Below are positions 63,572-64,000 of a stretch of 64,000 bases of DNA, one piece after another. Source of the stretch: Acidobacteriota bacterium. GTDB taxonomy: Bacteria > Acidobacteriota > Blastocatellia > Pyrinomonadales > Pyrinomonadaceae. The DNA is taken from contig JADKBM010000016.1 in assembly GCA_016715115.1 (NCBI GenBank), forward strand, positions 1,619,218-1,683,217. Direction: 5' to 3'. Positions within the stretch are counted from its first letter, which is position 1, and each line of letters starts with the position of its first letter. Below the pieces are notes generated by a model. That model was not told where the DNA came from. It searched no databases and saw nothing but the letters and a program-made list of their open reading frames with translations. The translations under genes were made by a program, and so were the position numbers.

Positions 63572-63781
63572 GTGAAATATGAGGAACGTCTAAACAGTTG
63601 TTTTGGTTTGGTACTATCCATCGTTATGTTCGCAACGCTCGTATTCGTGTTGTTTTGGCGGACATTGCTGCGTGTCAACGTGGATCTTGTGAGTATGGTT
63701 AAAGTGACTGCGCCTGCAAGTGCATTTTGGCACTGTCGCAATGTCCACTGCTGGTGGGTGCTTGACAAGCTTGTTAATTGA
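63572..63781 (+). CDS. Possible small membrane protein after tip 4
   Basis: The 69-residue frame starts at GTG 63572 with CCGAGG upstream. It has one membrane segment (LVLSIVMFATLVFVLFWRTL) and a Cys/His/Trp-rich end (HCRNVHCWWVLDK). It is placed like an immunity gene. An ATG nearby at 63580 in another frame gives only four codons. This is a weak call. Confidence 0.35.
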   Translation: MKYEERLNSCFGLVLSIVMFATLVFVLFWRTLLRVNVDLVSMVKVTAPASAFWHCRNVHCWWVLDKLVN

Positions 63782-64000
63782 TTGACCGACAGAGATACGA
63801 GAACCAGGTGAAAATAAGCCGAATTCCCCGGGTCAATTATGGCAACTGAAGCTTGGCGTGCATATCAGCCGGCTCCGACTGATTGTGAGAGATAATCTCA
63901 ATAAATGAAAGACGTTTGAAAAGGCCATACATGGGATTCCGAGGCAGTTCGTCGGACAGCTTAAAAGCTATGAAGACGAGGTCTTGGATCCCTTATTAAC
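63782..64000 (+). other. Window end, no gene seen
   Basis: No open frame longer than about 60 codons and no repeat arm is visible. It may carry the beginning of a further cassette outside the window. Confidence 0.4.

Overview
The window is a chromosomal stretch of a free-living Gram-negative-type bacterium. I infer Acidobacteriota, probably the Blastocatellia side. The grounds are a VWFA-related domain protein of the acidobacterial type, a mixed mid-GC codon style, scattered TlpA/DsbA-like thiol proteins, and many short tandem repeat arrays between genes. No 16S rRNA or other firm taxonomic marker is present, so this is an inference.

Positions 1-31,300 are mostly housekeeping. An export/membrane-stress style operon (integral membrane protein, DUF4129, DUF4350, TauE/SafE, MoxR ATPase) is followed by two tandem Tat-exported SGNH-like proteins, a CREST/ceramidase-like membrane protein, mnmA, a folate cyclo-ligase, mscL, pta, tRNA-Ser(UGA) with an HNH-nuclease ORF running into it, and a TlpA-like protein. 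recF and gyrB come next. They are separated by two extra genes and by a second copy of the recF 3' end, and gyrB carries two inteins in its TOPRIM domain. nadA, a ferredoxin, a CBS protein, Hsp20, a Uma2-family protein and lon complete the region.

Positions 31,300-51,200 hold the cell-shape cluster mreB-mreC-mreD-PBP2-rodA plus a class A PBP. Then come an esterase, lipB, thiol proteins, a quinone reductase, an SDR protein, a VWA protein, and a PerR-peroxiredoxin-TlpA oxidative stress unit with a perfect 15-bp PerR-type box.

Positions 51,300-64,000 are accessory. They contain a truncated phage portal protein, a candidate structured non-coding RNA with promoter and terminator, an FG-GAP repeat protein, and a 1,863-residue secreted Rhs protein. 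Behind the Rhs gene are three displaced Rhs C-terminal cassettes. Each repeats up to 500 bp of the 3' end of the Rhs core, ends at the canonical PxxxxDPxGL motif, switches to an unrelated tip with a Gly-rich hydrophobic segment, and is followed by a small membrane-protein gene. For tips 1 and 3 that gene overlaps the tip stop codon by ATGA. This looks like a polymorphic Rhs effector/immunity array with membrane-directed tips, and it is the most interesting system in the window.

Across the window, intergenic gaps carry arrays of 7-bp units (GGATTTS, GGAATCT, GTGAGAA/GCTCACY, AAAAGGC) and one 24-bp palindromic unit. Many are arranged as a left arm, a short loop and a reverse-complement right arm, and many run almost into the next start codon.
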